Assembly: GCF_900102055.1 (NCBI RefSeq)
Contig: NZ_FNBA01000004.1
Coordinates: forward strand, 62,001 to 126,000
DNA: 64,000 nt
Direction of reading: 5' to 3'
DNA from: Ulvibacter litoralis
GTDB lineage: Bacteria > Bacteroidota > Bacteroidia > Flavobacteriales > Flavobacteriaceae
This document shows, in pieces, positions 36,080-44,142 of the stretch (within the stretch, counting starts at the first letter, position 1; the number at the start of each line of letters is the position of its first letter). Below the pieces are notes generated by a model. That model saw nothing but the letters and a program-made list of their open reading frames with translations, was not told the DNA's origin and made no database searches. The position numbers were made by a program, and so were the translations under genes.

Positions 36080-36087
36080 TACATTTG
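36080..36087 (+). promoter_or_regulatory. Candidate -7 box of the LodA operon
   Basis: TACATTTG matches TAnnTTTG exactly and lies 86 bp before the haem lipoprotein gene. An ATTG at 36061-36064 is closer than the usual -33 spacing, so the match is partial. Confidence 0.4.
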
Positions 36088-36172
36088 ATTCAATCCCTTC
36101 CCCAAATTTATTTTTTGCTGTTTCAGCAATTCTAAATACGCTTTCAACTATTAATTATATAACGCAACAATT

Positions 36173-37495
36173 ATGAAAAAAATAAGAAAATTAAGTTATT
36201 GGCTCGTTTTGATACTGATGCTGGTAGCTTGTAAAGAGACCCCAAAAAAGAGTAATGGGCAAATAACTTCTGAAACGGTACTTGTTCAAACGAATGACAC
36301 CTTGTGTGCTGCTCCCGTAGCATGGTTTAATGGAGCTGTTCCAACACCGAATCCAAATGTGTTTCCGCAGGGAGATGTTACAAATTGTGATTTCCATCTA
36401 GTTTCATGGAATTATTTCCTTTGGCTAACGGAAGAAGTAAACGGAGAATTACGCTTTGAAACAATGTATACCAACAAGGCGATTTATCCAGAATTTAAAG
36501 ATGACACCTATCATGTCTTAGATATTGTAGAACAGGCATTGTCGAAAGGAATGCTTGTAGATCAAAATGGAAGAGCCGTGTATAGTAGTATAATTATCAA
36601 TGATGTATATCGAGATTTTGTATTAGACAATCAACTGTACGATCCAGAGGTGCTTTTAAACTTTGATCCTAACACAAACTTTCCTGTAGGTTCTATAGCG
36701 CTTAAAACAAGCTGGAAGATTGTCCAACCTAATGAAGACGTTAGCAAGCTTTATACAAAAAAAGCTGATATCGAATTATTAGACTTAGTAGATGGGTTAC
36801 CAAGAATAGATAAGAACAACCCTAATGTTGAAAAAGATGTAGAGGTTGCTTTGGTTGCGCTCCATGTGTCTGTTGTTGTGGAAGGACATCCTGAGTTTAT
36901 CTGGGCGACTTTTGAGTTTGACGACAATGCGCCAGACTTTGCTGAAAATCAAAATCCTGATGCAGCAGTTTCCGTTGCCGATTGGATGTTTTATGCGGCA
37001 AGCACACCGGCACGAAAAACCAACGCAGATAATGCAACTACCTTAAAATTTTCCAATCAAGAAAAACAACTGTTAGCACCGATCACACAAGTAGCACGAC
37101 AGTATGTAAATGGAGGCGGAAGTACAACCAACCAAGAAAATATAACCCATTTAAATAAAAGTGTAAAATCCCAACTTCCTTCAGCTTCAGTTTGGAAAAA
37201 TTATTTTGAAGTAGGCGCCATTTGGTTCAATACTTCAAAAGGATCTTTAAAACCTGATTGGAACCCAAATGTAGATCCAAGTATGGTTACAGGCTCGTTG
37301 AAGTTGTCAAATGCTACGATTGAAACCTTTACGCAGAAAGTAAGATCTCAAAACGAATGTTTCAGCTGTCACAATACAAATGCTTTAACAAGTGTTCCGA
37401 CGGATATGAAAATACTAGGCGGTAAAAATGTGAATATTAGTCATATACTTTTGAAAAACTACATAGGCGGAAAAGAAATACCACTTCAGAATTAA
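36173..37495 (+). CDS. Mono-haem cytochrome c-like lipoprotein of the LodA operon
   Basis: A 440-residue lipoprotein (lipobox ending LMLVAC, C20). The single haem motif CFSCH (396-400) lies near the C-terminus in a RSQNECFSCHNTN context. The large middle region (LVSWNYFLWLTEEVNGELRF, ADWMFYAASTPARK) is unrecognised but resembles proteins found next to LodA-type oxidases. It sits 29 bp before the oxidase gene on the same strand. It may accept electrons from the oxidase or help its maturation; both are inference. Confidence 0.7.
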   Translation: MKKIRKLSYWLVLILMLVACKETPKKSNGQITSETVLVQTNDTLCAAPVAWFNGAVPTPNPNVFPQGDVTNCDFHLVSWNYFLWLTEEVNGELRFETMYTNKAIYPEFKDDTYHVLDIVEQALSKGMLVDQNGRAVYSSIIINDVYRDFVLDNQLYDPEVLLNFDPNTNFPVGSIALKTSWKIVQPNEDVSKLYTKKADIELLDLVDGLPRIDKNNPNVEKDVEVALVALHVSVVVEGHPEFIWATFEFDDNAPDFAENQNPDAAVSVADWMFYAASTPARKTNADNATTLKFSNQEKQLLAPITQVARQYVNGGGSTTNQENITHLNKSVKSQLPSASVWKNYFEVGAIWFNTSKGSLKPDWNPNVDPSMVTGSLKLSNATIETFTQKVRSQNECFSCHNTNALTSVPTDMKILGGKNVNISHILLKNYIGGKEIPLQN

Positions 37496-37524
37496 TACTA
37501 GCGAACCAATTAAGATATAACATT

Positions 37525-39675
37525 ATGGAAAATACAACCTTAAGAATACATCCTGCTATTGGAATGGCCAGAGTAGGAAATAGTACTGATTATTATCTCG
37601 GACCAGAAACAATGGCTGCATCCCCTCAAAAAGGGACAGTTATTACGGGCGGATTACCAATAAAACCAGGTACTGAAAATACGACCATCACTAGTGAAGA
37701 CCTTCGAGATGATCAGGGAAGATTAAAAAGACAAGCTGCCCGATTTAAAATATATCAATATCCAAACGAAACTGGACAAGTAAGCTACCCAACACCAGGT
37801 GGTGAAGAGGTCCTCATTGGTTCTGTCGTGAATGGCAAAAAAGTAGTCGATATTATTTGGACAGCACATCTCGCCAACAAAAAAGCAAATTGCTGGGAGA
37901 TTGACGAAGACGCAAATCTTGGAATTGCTCTTTATAAAAACAATGAGTTTCCGCCAATGCGAAACCCAGACTTTATGCAAACCACACCGCAAGATCCAAA
38001 GAGTGTAGATCCGTCAGATCCTGTGCGATTAAAAAACTTGGTGATTGATGCGGGACCTAGAACCATAATGGCGAGTAAAGGGAGTGACACACCTATAAAA
38101 TTTGATAAAAAAACACCAGCAACCTATTTTGATGCTTCTACAGGAGAAATTAGCGAGCAATCTAATTATCCGATTCAGTTTCCAGCTTCCGAAGGAAAAA
38201 GTAAAGACGGAAGTGATCCTATTTCGTATTTAGGTGAAATTCTTACAGAACCCAATGGTCGATTATTAGTTTTAGGCGGATATGGACTCGCTGCTGGTTT
38301 TGACAATGAAGGGAATTACAATACAGCGCAAACTTTATGCTTTGATGTAGATAATGATAATTGGTTGGACGATACTTCCGATGGGCCTATTACTGCCGTT
38401 ATTGTTTATGAAGATGGAAGTAAAGAACCTATTAAAGGAAGTGCTTGGGTTGTGGCTACAGATCCAGCGTATGCGCCTCAAACACTTAACGCAGTTTCTC
38501 TGTGGGACGATATTTATAACACGTGGCTCGAAAACTTCAATTTGCAGCCAGAGATTTATCGTAATGGCACGTACAATGAAAATTACAAGCCCTCTTTTAA
38601 TGATGAAGTGTTTCCAACATTAAATGCTTCGCACATGCAAATGTGGAACACTAATTTACCTAAGCAAGCCATTAATGGACATAAAAGGATGATGACTTTA
38701 ACGGAAGAAAAACCTCCCTTCGACATATTACAATACATCCGGAACCCAGACGGAAGTCAAGATACTATTGGCGCTCCTTTAATGCCACTTTCATTGGGAG
38801 ACGCCAATCAATCATTCTTAACGCTTTCTAGACAACAATACTTTTTCATGAAGCAATGGAATAAAGGGATGAGTGTGGGTGCAAAAGAGACGGTTCTAGG
38901 CGCCGGAGAGCAGTTAGATAAAACGATATTAGTAAACTGCTTGGGAGGTAGGTTTAGCCCAGGAATTGACATGACATTTATAGCTAGAGATGTAAACTTG
39001 TACAATGAAAATTGGAAAGATCCAGCCATTGGCCCGTTCCGAATTGATGCAAAAACGTTAGACTATTCGAGTGCGAACACAGAAAAACCATTTCTTGGAG
39101 TGGGGTATACACCCTTACGATCGTATAAAGTTGAACCTGGCGATATTTGTAAGTTCATGTCTATTCCTTGGCATACAGATTATAACTCTTGCGCCACGCA
39201 TACACCAGCTCCAAATCCAGGAGGAAAAATAACAAAAGAAAATATTTTTAGTGGTGATGTAAATACCACATTATTTTGGTCTTGGCCTGCACAACGTCCA
39301 GTGGCAGTATATACGTTTGATGATTTAGTTTCGAATACAGATAGAGGAGAATTGCCAGAGCAACGCTATTCTGTTAGAGGGAAAGGGACTGCAGCTACAG
39401 AAAAAATGCACTCTGTAGGGTGTGAAAAAGAAGAGAAGAATCAGTTTGAAATGAAGGCCATGAATGTTGGACGTTATCAAAATCGCAGAAACTTCTTGAC
39501 CGAATGGGTAAAAGTAGGAACCATTATTCAAGGGCCTGCTATAAAGAATTATCCGTCAGATTTTAGCAAAGATTATTACCTAGAAGTTGAAAGTAAATTT
39601 GATATAGATGAAAGTAATCAAGTTGTGTTTTGGCCCAATGTAATTGATGATGAGGTATATCCTCCAAAGCAGTAA
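37525..39675 (+). CDS. LodA/GoxA-family quinoprotein amino-acid oxidase
   Basis: A 716-residue protein of the LodA family, which oxidises free amino acids (lysine or glycine in known members) using a cysteine tryptophylquinone (CTQ) made from its own Cys and Trp, releasing hydrogen peroxide and ammonia. The hallmark start is LRIHPAIGMARVGNS. Candidate cofactor residues are C542 or C556 (in PGDICKFM and PWHTDYNSC) and W585 or W587 (in FWSWPAQRP); I cannot fix which without alignment. No signal peptide is seen. Immediately followed by the LodB-like gene that such enzymes need for CTQ formation. Substrate unknown. Confidence 0.85.
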   Translation: MENTTLRIHPAIGMARVGNSTDYYLGPETMAASPQKGTVITGGLPIKPGTENTTITSEDLRDDQGRLKRQAARFKIYQYPNETGQVSYPTPGGEEVLIGSVVNGKKVVDIIWTAHLANKKANCWEIDEDANLGIALYKNNEFPPMRNPDFMQTTPQDPKSVDPSDPVRLKNLVIDAGPRTIMASKGSDTPIKFDKKTPATYFDASTGEISEQSNYPIQFPASEGKSKDGSDPISYLGEILTEPNGRLLVLGGYGLAAGFDNEGNYNTAQTLCFDVDNDNWLDDTSDGPITAVIVYEDGSKEPIKGSAWVVATDPAYAPQTLNAVSLWDDIYNTWLENFNLQPEIYRNGTYNENYKPSFNDEVFPTLNASHMQMWNTNLPKQAINGHKRMMTLTEEKPPFDILQYIRNPDGSQDTIGAPLMPLSLGDANQSFLTLSRQQYFFMKQWNKGMSVGAKETVLGAGEQLDKTILVNCLGGRFSPGIDMTFIARDVNLYNENWKDPAIGPFRIDAKTLDYSSANTEKPFLGVGYTPLRSYKVEPGDICKFMSIPWHTDYNSCATHTPAPNPGGKITKENIFSGDVNTTLFWSWPAQRPVAVYTFDDLVSNTDRGELPEQRYSVRGKGTAATEKMHSVGCEKEEKNQFEMKAMNVGRYQNRRNFLTEWVKVGTIIQGPAIKNYPSDFSKDYYLEVESKFDIDESNQVVFWPNVIDDEVYPPKQ

Positions 39676-39677
39676 AC

Positions 39678-40805
39678 TTGAAGGATAAAACCATTTATAC
39701 TATTGCAATTATTGGCGCAGGACCCGCAGGGAGTTCTTGCGCCATTGCTTTGTTGAAAGCAGGTTTTAAAGTTCAATTACTAGATAATTCAAAAACTGGG
39801 AAATTTCATATTGGAGAAAGCATACCTCCAGACATGAATTTATTGCTGAAAAAACTCGGAGTCTATGACTCTTTTTTAGCCGAAACACACGAACCTTGCT
39901 ACGGAAGTTGTTCCTATTGGGGAAGTGAATTGAGAGGCTACAATGACAGTCTTTTAAATCCGTACGGTCACGGATGGCATTTAGATCGGCAAAATTTTAA
40001 TCAGTTCTTGGTGGAAGAAGCAGAAAAATTAGGGGCAACAATTTTTAGAAATTGCACCTATAAATCTTCAGTTAAAACGGAAAGCGGCTATCAGCTTTTT
40101 ATGGAAGTAAAAAAGAAGCAATTTGATCCTATTGAAGCCGATTTCGTGATTGATGCTTCAGGAACAAGGAGTGTTTTTGCTTCGGAATATGGAAGTACTC
40201 AAATTAAAGATACGTCTTTGGTATGCTTAGGAGTGCGTTTCAGAAATAAAGGAGGACGAGAAGTCTCTAAGCTAACGCATTTAGAATCTGTTGAAAACGG
40301 TTGGTGGTATGCTGCTAGAATTCCGGGAGAACAGTTGCTAGTGACTCTTTACACGACTTCAGAAGTTGTCAAAACACTAGAATTACATCATTTAGAGAAT
40401 TGGGTGAAACTATTACAACAAGCACCAAATACAAGTCATTGGATTCGTGGAATGGAACCTGTAGAAAGCAAACTAATTGGTTTTAAAGCGCCTTCGTTTT
40501 GTTTAAGTCGAGTGGTAGGTGATTCTTGGATGGCAATTGGAGACGCAGCTATTTGTTTCGATCCTATTACTTCTCAGGGAATTATTAAGTCGGTAACGCA
40601 AGGCATTCGTGCAGCAGAAATTATTACGCATTATGTAAGTGGAATTGAAACTGCATTGCCTTATTTTGAGACTGAAGTAAAAGCACAATACAAACAATAC
40701 CTAGAATCACGAAAATACTTTTATCATTTAGAAAAACGTTGGCCTACTAGTGCCTTTTGGAAAACAATTCAAGATTCTACGTCACAAAGAGAGAAGCCAA
40801 CATAA
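39678..40805 (+). CDS. LodB-like FAD protein for CTQ maturation
   Basis: A 375-residue flavoprotein of the halogenase/geranylgeranyl-reductase group with a GxGxxG motif (IGAGPAGSS, about residues 12-20) and the later GDAAICFDPITSQGI FAD-binding segment. In LodA systems the partner LodB is required to form the quinone cofactor. The start is TTG, 2 bp after the oxidase stop, consistent with coupling. It lies at the end of the three-gene operon and is followed by a dispersed repeat copy. Confidence 0.85.
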   Translation: MKDKTIYTIAIIGAGPAGSSCAIALLKAGFKVQLLDNSKTGKFHIGESIPPDMNLLLKKLGVYDSFLAETHEPCYGSCSYWGSELRGYNDSLLNPYGHGWHLDRQNFNQFLVEEAEKLGATIFRNCTYKSSVKTESGYQLFMEVKKKQFDPIEADFVIDASGTRSVFASEYGSTQIKDTSLVCLGVRFRNKGGREVSKLTHLESVENGWWYAARIPGEQLLVTLYTTSEVVKTLELHHLENWVKLLQQAPNTSHWIRGMEPVESKLIGFKAPSFCLSRVVGDSWMAIGDAAICFDPITSQGIIKSVTQGIRAAEIITHYVSGIETALPYFETEVKAQYKQYLESRKYFYHLEKRWPTSAFWKTIQDSTSQREKPT

Positions 40806-40832
40806 TTAGCGCGGTTTTGTAAAGCATGTTTC
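40806..40832. repeat. Dispersed intergenic hairpin repeat, copy 3
   Basis: TTAGCGCGGTTTTGTAAAGC then ATGTTTC, directly after the LodB-like stop. Similar in length, order and GC core to copies at 31274 and 35943. Confidence 0.5.
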
Positions 40833-40877
40833 ATATACAAATAGCAACTAGTGCTTATATTGTTTTTATAAATGGAA

Positions 40878-41231
40878 CTACTTGCAATTGCCCTTCGTCC
40901 ATTTTTTAATTCCTGCTTTTTCAGCTTGGCAGGCATTGCTATAATTACGATTGTCGCAACCACAAACAGGATCGTACACATCGGCGCATAATGTTTTGTC
41001 CGCTTTTTTGTTTACTTCATAACAGTCTTCACTTAAATCTTCAAAAGCAATTGGAACGGGAGTTTCGCCTTTTGTATAGCCTTCAGGAACTTCAGAAGTT
41101 GTGGGTTGAGGTGTTGTTTCATTTTTAGGTTCCTGACTTTTGGGTGAATTTCCGCAGCCAGAAAAACTGATAAGTAAAATACTTACAAGCAATGAAAAAA
41201 AGAGAATGGTAAAAGTATTTTTTAGTTTCAT
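40878..41231 (-). CDS. Kazal-type protease inhibitor lipoprotein
   Basis: A 117-residue protein. Signal peptide and lipobox (SFSGC, C26), a Pro/Thr-rich linker, then a Kazal-like domain (about 72-117) with the pattern C-x-DVYDPVCGCDNRNYSNAC-x-A-xAG-x-KKW-xKGNC. Kazal domains block serine proteases. As a lipoprotein it probably guards the envelope. It lies near secreted peptidase-like genes but a terminator (41249-41295) separates it from them. Confidence 0.85.
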   Translation of the reverse strand: MKLKNTFTILFFSLLVSILLISFSGCGNSPKSQEPKNETTPQPTTSEVPEGYTKGETPVPIAFEDLSEDCYEVNKKADKTLCADVYDPVCGCDNRNYSNACQAEKAGIKKWTKGNCK

Positions 41232-41248
41232 AACAATGTGTTTAAAAA

Positions 41249-41295
41249 AAAGGCACTAAATACATAACGAAGAACGGTTTGTGTTTAGTGCCTTT
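41249..41295 (-). terminator. Terminator of the caspase-like unit
   Basis: AAAGGCACTAAA (41249-41260) pairs with TTTAGTGCCTTT (41284-41295). On the minus strand it is followed by a run of Ts. It ends leftward transcription from the gene stopping at 41334. Confidence 0.82.
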
Positions 41296-41333
41296 CAATT
41301 GTTTAATAATTGATTATAAGTATGTTGTGATGG

Positions 41334-42368
41334 TTATTCGATATCACGTCTAGGATCTTTTTTCATTTCCTTTTCTGAAGCTTTTCCAATTACTTTCTTA
41401 GCTTCTGGTGGAGCTTGTTGTAATACTTCAAAAGCTTCAGGAGTTTTTCTAAGGGCTGGAACAATTCCTAAATATTCAAATTGAGTGGCTGGAGTGTCCT
41501 TCATTTTAGGAAGCGAAACGATTATTTGAAAGTAATACGCTGGTTGAATGTAGCTTTTACCACCATCATAATACGCAAGGCTCATTTCTTTAATTTTAGT
41601 TCTAGCACCTTTTCCGAAGTCGGTAGCCAAACGTCTGTTCATTTCTAGTTCCGCTTCTTTAGCAGACTTCATAGCTTCTTTCTTTACAGTAGTTCCTTTG
41701 TTAGCAGAAACTTCTTTCCAAAGCGCATTAGCACCTACAATTTCACCATTGTTACCAACATGCACAATTATTTTAGAACTAGGTCCGTACACAGGAACCC
41801 CGTCTAAGAAACGTCCGTATGAAACTGTTCTAAATACATCTACTTGTTTGTCAGATCCGGCAGTGGCAAGACGCAATCCACCCGAATGCATCATTTTAAT
41901 TTCTTCCTTATTTGCTGGAGCCAATCCACTTTCATTTATAAAGCGCATGGCGATAGCATTTGCAGCTTCTTGTTTTGGTAAGTTGCGTCCGCCAGACTTT
42001 AAATAATCGTTCATTCCTTTATTGAATGCTAATTTTCCTGAAGCTAAATCTTGTTCAAAAAATGCAGTAGGATCTTCTTTCTGAAACTCTAACGAATTTT
42101 TGTTGCCAGTCGGAATTGAAAGTCTTGATTTTGTAGCATTTCGCACACTCTTTTTGAAACCTTCTGCTTTCCTTTCACTTGCAGCTACCGTTTGATAGAC
42201 AGACATATCTTTTTGTTGATATGTAATTAGGTTTTTGTATGCTGTTGGTTGTACATACCCTGCATCATCCATTGCGACTGAAGTTAATTTTGGCGTAGAT
42301 GACATTAAAAATATCGCAAATCCTATGGTACAAACCATGAATACTGCTGTTTTATATTGCGTTTTCAT
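41334..42368 (-). CDS. Secreted protein with propeptide-like (FTP/PepSY-type) domain
   Basis: A 344-residue exported protein (hydrophobic N-terminus, residues 8-25). The middle (about 125-225) reads AIAMRFINESGLAP, VFRTVSYGRFLDGVPVYGP and IIVHVGNNGEIVGANALW, which resembles fungalysin/thermolysin propeptide or PepSY domains, known as inhibitors or chaperones of peptidases. No peptidase motif of its own. It is downstream of, and cotranscribed with, a caspase-like protein (46 bp gap), so it may be that protein's inhibitor or folding partner. The C-terminal tail is strongly charged. Confidence 0.6.
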   Translation of the reverse strand: MKTQYKTAVFMVCTIGFAIFLMSSTPKLTSVAMDDAGYVQPTAYKNLITYQQKDMSVYQTVAASERKAEGFKKSVRNATKSRLSIPTGNKNSLEFQKEDPTAFFEQDLASGKLAFNKGMNDYLKSGGRNLPKQEAANAIAMRFINESGLAPANKEEIKMMHSGGLRLATAGSDKQVDVFRTVSYGRFLDGVPVYGPSSKIIVHVGNNGEIVGANALWKEVSANKGTTVKKEAMKSAKEAELEMNRRLATDFGKGARTKIKEMSLAYYDGGKSYIQPAYYFQIIVSLPKMKDTPATQFEYLGIVPALRKTPEAFEVLQQAPPEAKKVIGKASEKEMKKDPRRDIE

Positions 42369-42414
42369 TTTCTTGTATTTTGTTTATTAATTTAATTTAG
42401 TTGCTAGCCTTACC

Positions 42415-43191
42415 TTAGTATTGCCAGTACGTATACATTCCACCAGTTCCTGGAGATGGATCATTTGCATACGACCCTAATCTGTCATTGGTACATCCAT
42501 TGGCAACAATAACACTAGCTAAGCCAGGAAACGGAATATCACTACCGTATTGTGGATCCCAAATATTTGGATTAAATATCCAATAACGCTCTTCATTTAC
42601 AGCGTCAAACCAAGATTGCCAAATAGCACCATTACTTTTTAATTTTCCTGCAAAATTGTTAGGAATTCCATTGTCCGACCAACTTAAAGTGTGGAACCCT
42701 ACTAATTGGTGTAATCCTCCAAACATTCCGGAGTAATCACTCCACCAATTGGATTTTTCGGGTCTTGACGATACAGTATAGCAAGATTCAATTACAAGCC
42801 ATTCTAAATCGTCACCGGTATCACCATAGGCAGGAACATTTTTTAAATTAACTCCTAATCCTTGACTTTGATTTGTTTGAATGTAATGGTAGTTTCCATG
42901 ACCTGCGACATATGCAAGATCTACTGAATCTACATAATCATCATGAGAGTTTCCTGTAAATTGGAAAGGTTCTGCCCAGAAATACTGTGTGTATTTGTAG
43001 CTATGAGCACCAACATTTTGATAGGTTTTGAAATTTTTAATAAAATTCCATACGTTTCGTACGAATCGGCTTTCTGCCTGATCTACATAGCCTCCAATTT
43101 CACGATTCCCTGTAAAGGATGTAAAACTGAAAATGCAAATAAATGCTAAACTTAGCACCCATTTTGAATTTTTTGTGAGATTGTTAATCAT
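42415..43191 (-). CDS. Secreted caspase-like protein (DUF6345-type)
   Basis: A 258-residue protein with a signal peptide (about residues 10-28). A caspase-like His/Cys dyad is visible: YVAGHGN (H98) at the end of one strand and WLVIESCYT (C137) at the end of the next, the spacing typical of the clan CD peptidase fold. Trp-rich later segments (GFHTLSWSDNGIP, WIFNPNIWDP) are unusual for this fold. I recall such sequences as DUF6345; activity is unproven. It precedes a propeptide-like gene on the same transcript. Confidence 0.65.
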   Translation of the reverse strand: MINNLTKNSKWVLSLAFICIFSFTSFTGNREIGGYVDQAESRFVRNVWNFIKNFKTYQNVGAHSYKYTQYFWAEPFQFTGNSHDDYVDSVDLAYVAGHGNYHYIQTNQSQGLGVNLKNVPAYGDTGDDLEWLVIESCYTVSSRPEKSNWWSDYSGMFGGLHQLVGFHTLSWSDNGIPNNFAGKLKSNGAIWQSWFDAVNEERYWIFNPNIWDPQYGSDIPFPGLASVIVANGCTNDRLGSYANDPSPGTGGMYTYWQY

Positions 43192-43521
43192 AATAAAAAA
43201 TATTAAGGTTGTTAAATATTATTGGTGTTTCCAATAAGTTTGTTTTTATGTAATTTTTTGATAGACAATTAATTACAATGCAAATATAAGATTGAGGTTC
43301 ATTTTTTTTTGAAGTCTAAAAACCCAAATCAAAGGGGTTATTACCCTAAACTTCTGCAAGGGTTTTTCTACTATTGGTGTAAGATTTATGTTCAATAATT
43401 AATTTTACGGGTTCGTGTTTAATAATCTGTTTAGTAGTAATTTACGTGTTACTACGTAATTTTTATTAAACAAACTTCATGTATCTTTAATTACCTATAA
43501 AAAAATTAAAACCTTACGATT
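43192..43521. other. Divergent intergenic region
   Basis: 330 bp between the leftward caspase-like gene and the rightward CAP gene; it should hold both promoters. I saw no convincing box, repeat or small gene. Confidence 0.3.
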
Positions 43522-44016
43522 ATGAAAACCAGTTATCTATTTATTGTAGCCGTGTTACTTTGTCAATTGTCAATAGGACAGGACATCACCGAAACAGGAA
43601 GTGATGTGACGGTAGAGGAAGCCACAGAATTTTTAAAACACCATAATATGGCAAGAAGTGAAGTGGGAGTATCCAATCTTTCATGGAATGCTTCCATTGC
43701 TAAAGTTGCTCAGGAATTTGCTAACTTTCTAGCGGCAGACAATTGTTCTTTCAAGCATAGTGGAAATGAAAATTATGGAGAAAATGTTTTTATGGGCAAT
43801 GGAACTGTTTATACCGCGCTTGATGCTTCTAAGAGTTGGTATTCAGAACTAGCAGATTATACCTATAGCGATACCGACTATAATCATTACACGCAAATGG
43901 TATGGAAAAAAACCACAGAAGTTGGTGTTGGAGTAGGAGTGTGTGAAGATGGGAGCTATATCATTGTAGCTAATTATGCTCCTTCGGGGAATATGTACGG
44001 TACGTTTCCATATTAA
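43522..44016 (+). CDS. Secreted CAP-domain (SCP/PR-1-like) protein
   Basis: A 164-residue protein with a signal peptide (1-19, ending SIGQ) and a complete CAP domain: HHNMARSEVGVSNLSWNASI, the acidic/His cavity residues in FKHSGNENYGENVF, HYTQMVWKKTTEVGVGV and YIIVANYAPSGNM. CAP proteins bind small lipids or act as envelope-associated factors. It stands alone, 126 bp before the M16 peptidase gene on the same strand. Confidence 0.92.
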   Translation: MKTSYLFIVAVLLCQLSIGQDITETGSDVTVEEATEFLKHHNMARSEVGVSNLSWNASIAKVAQEFANFLAADNCSFKHSGNENYGENVFMGNGTVYTALDASKSWYSELADYTYSDTDYNHYTQMVWKKTTEVGVGVGVCEDGSYIIVANYAPSGNMYGTFPY

Positions 44017-44093
44017 CTAAAGGGAATGTATTACCGTAGAATTGCTGCATACTTTTAAAAAAGAAGCAACTACATTTAACAGCATTTTAAGAT

Positions 44094-44126
44094 ATTGGAA
44101 TACTGTCAATTGTATCTTTAGATTTG
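44094..44126 (+). promoter_or_regulatory. Promoter of the M16 peptidase gene
   Basis: ATTG (44094-44097), a 21 bp spacer and TAGATTTG (44119-44126) match the Bacteroidota -33/-7 pattern. Predicted start is about 10 bp before the ATG, giving a very short leader. Confidence 0.45.
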
Positions 44127-44142
44127 AAAAAAACTATAATCA

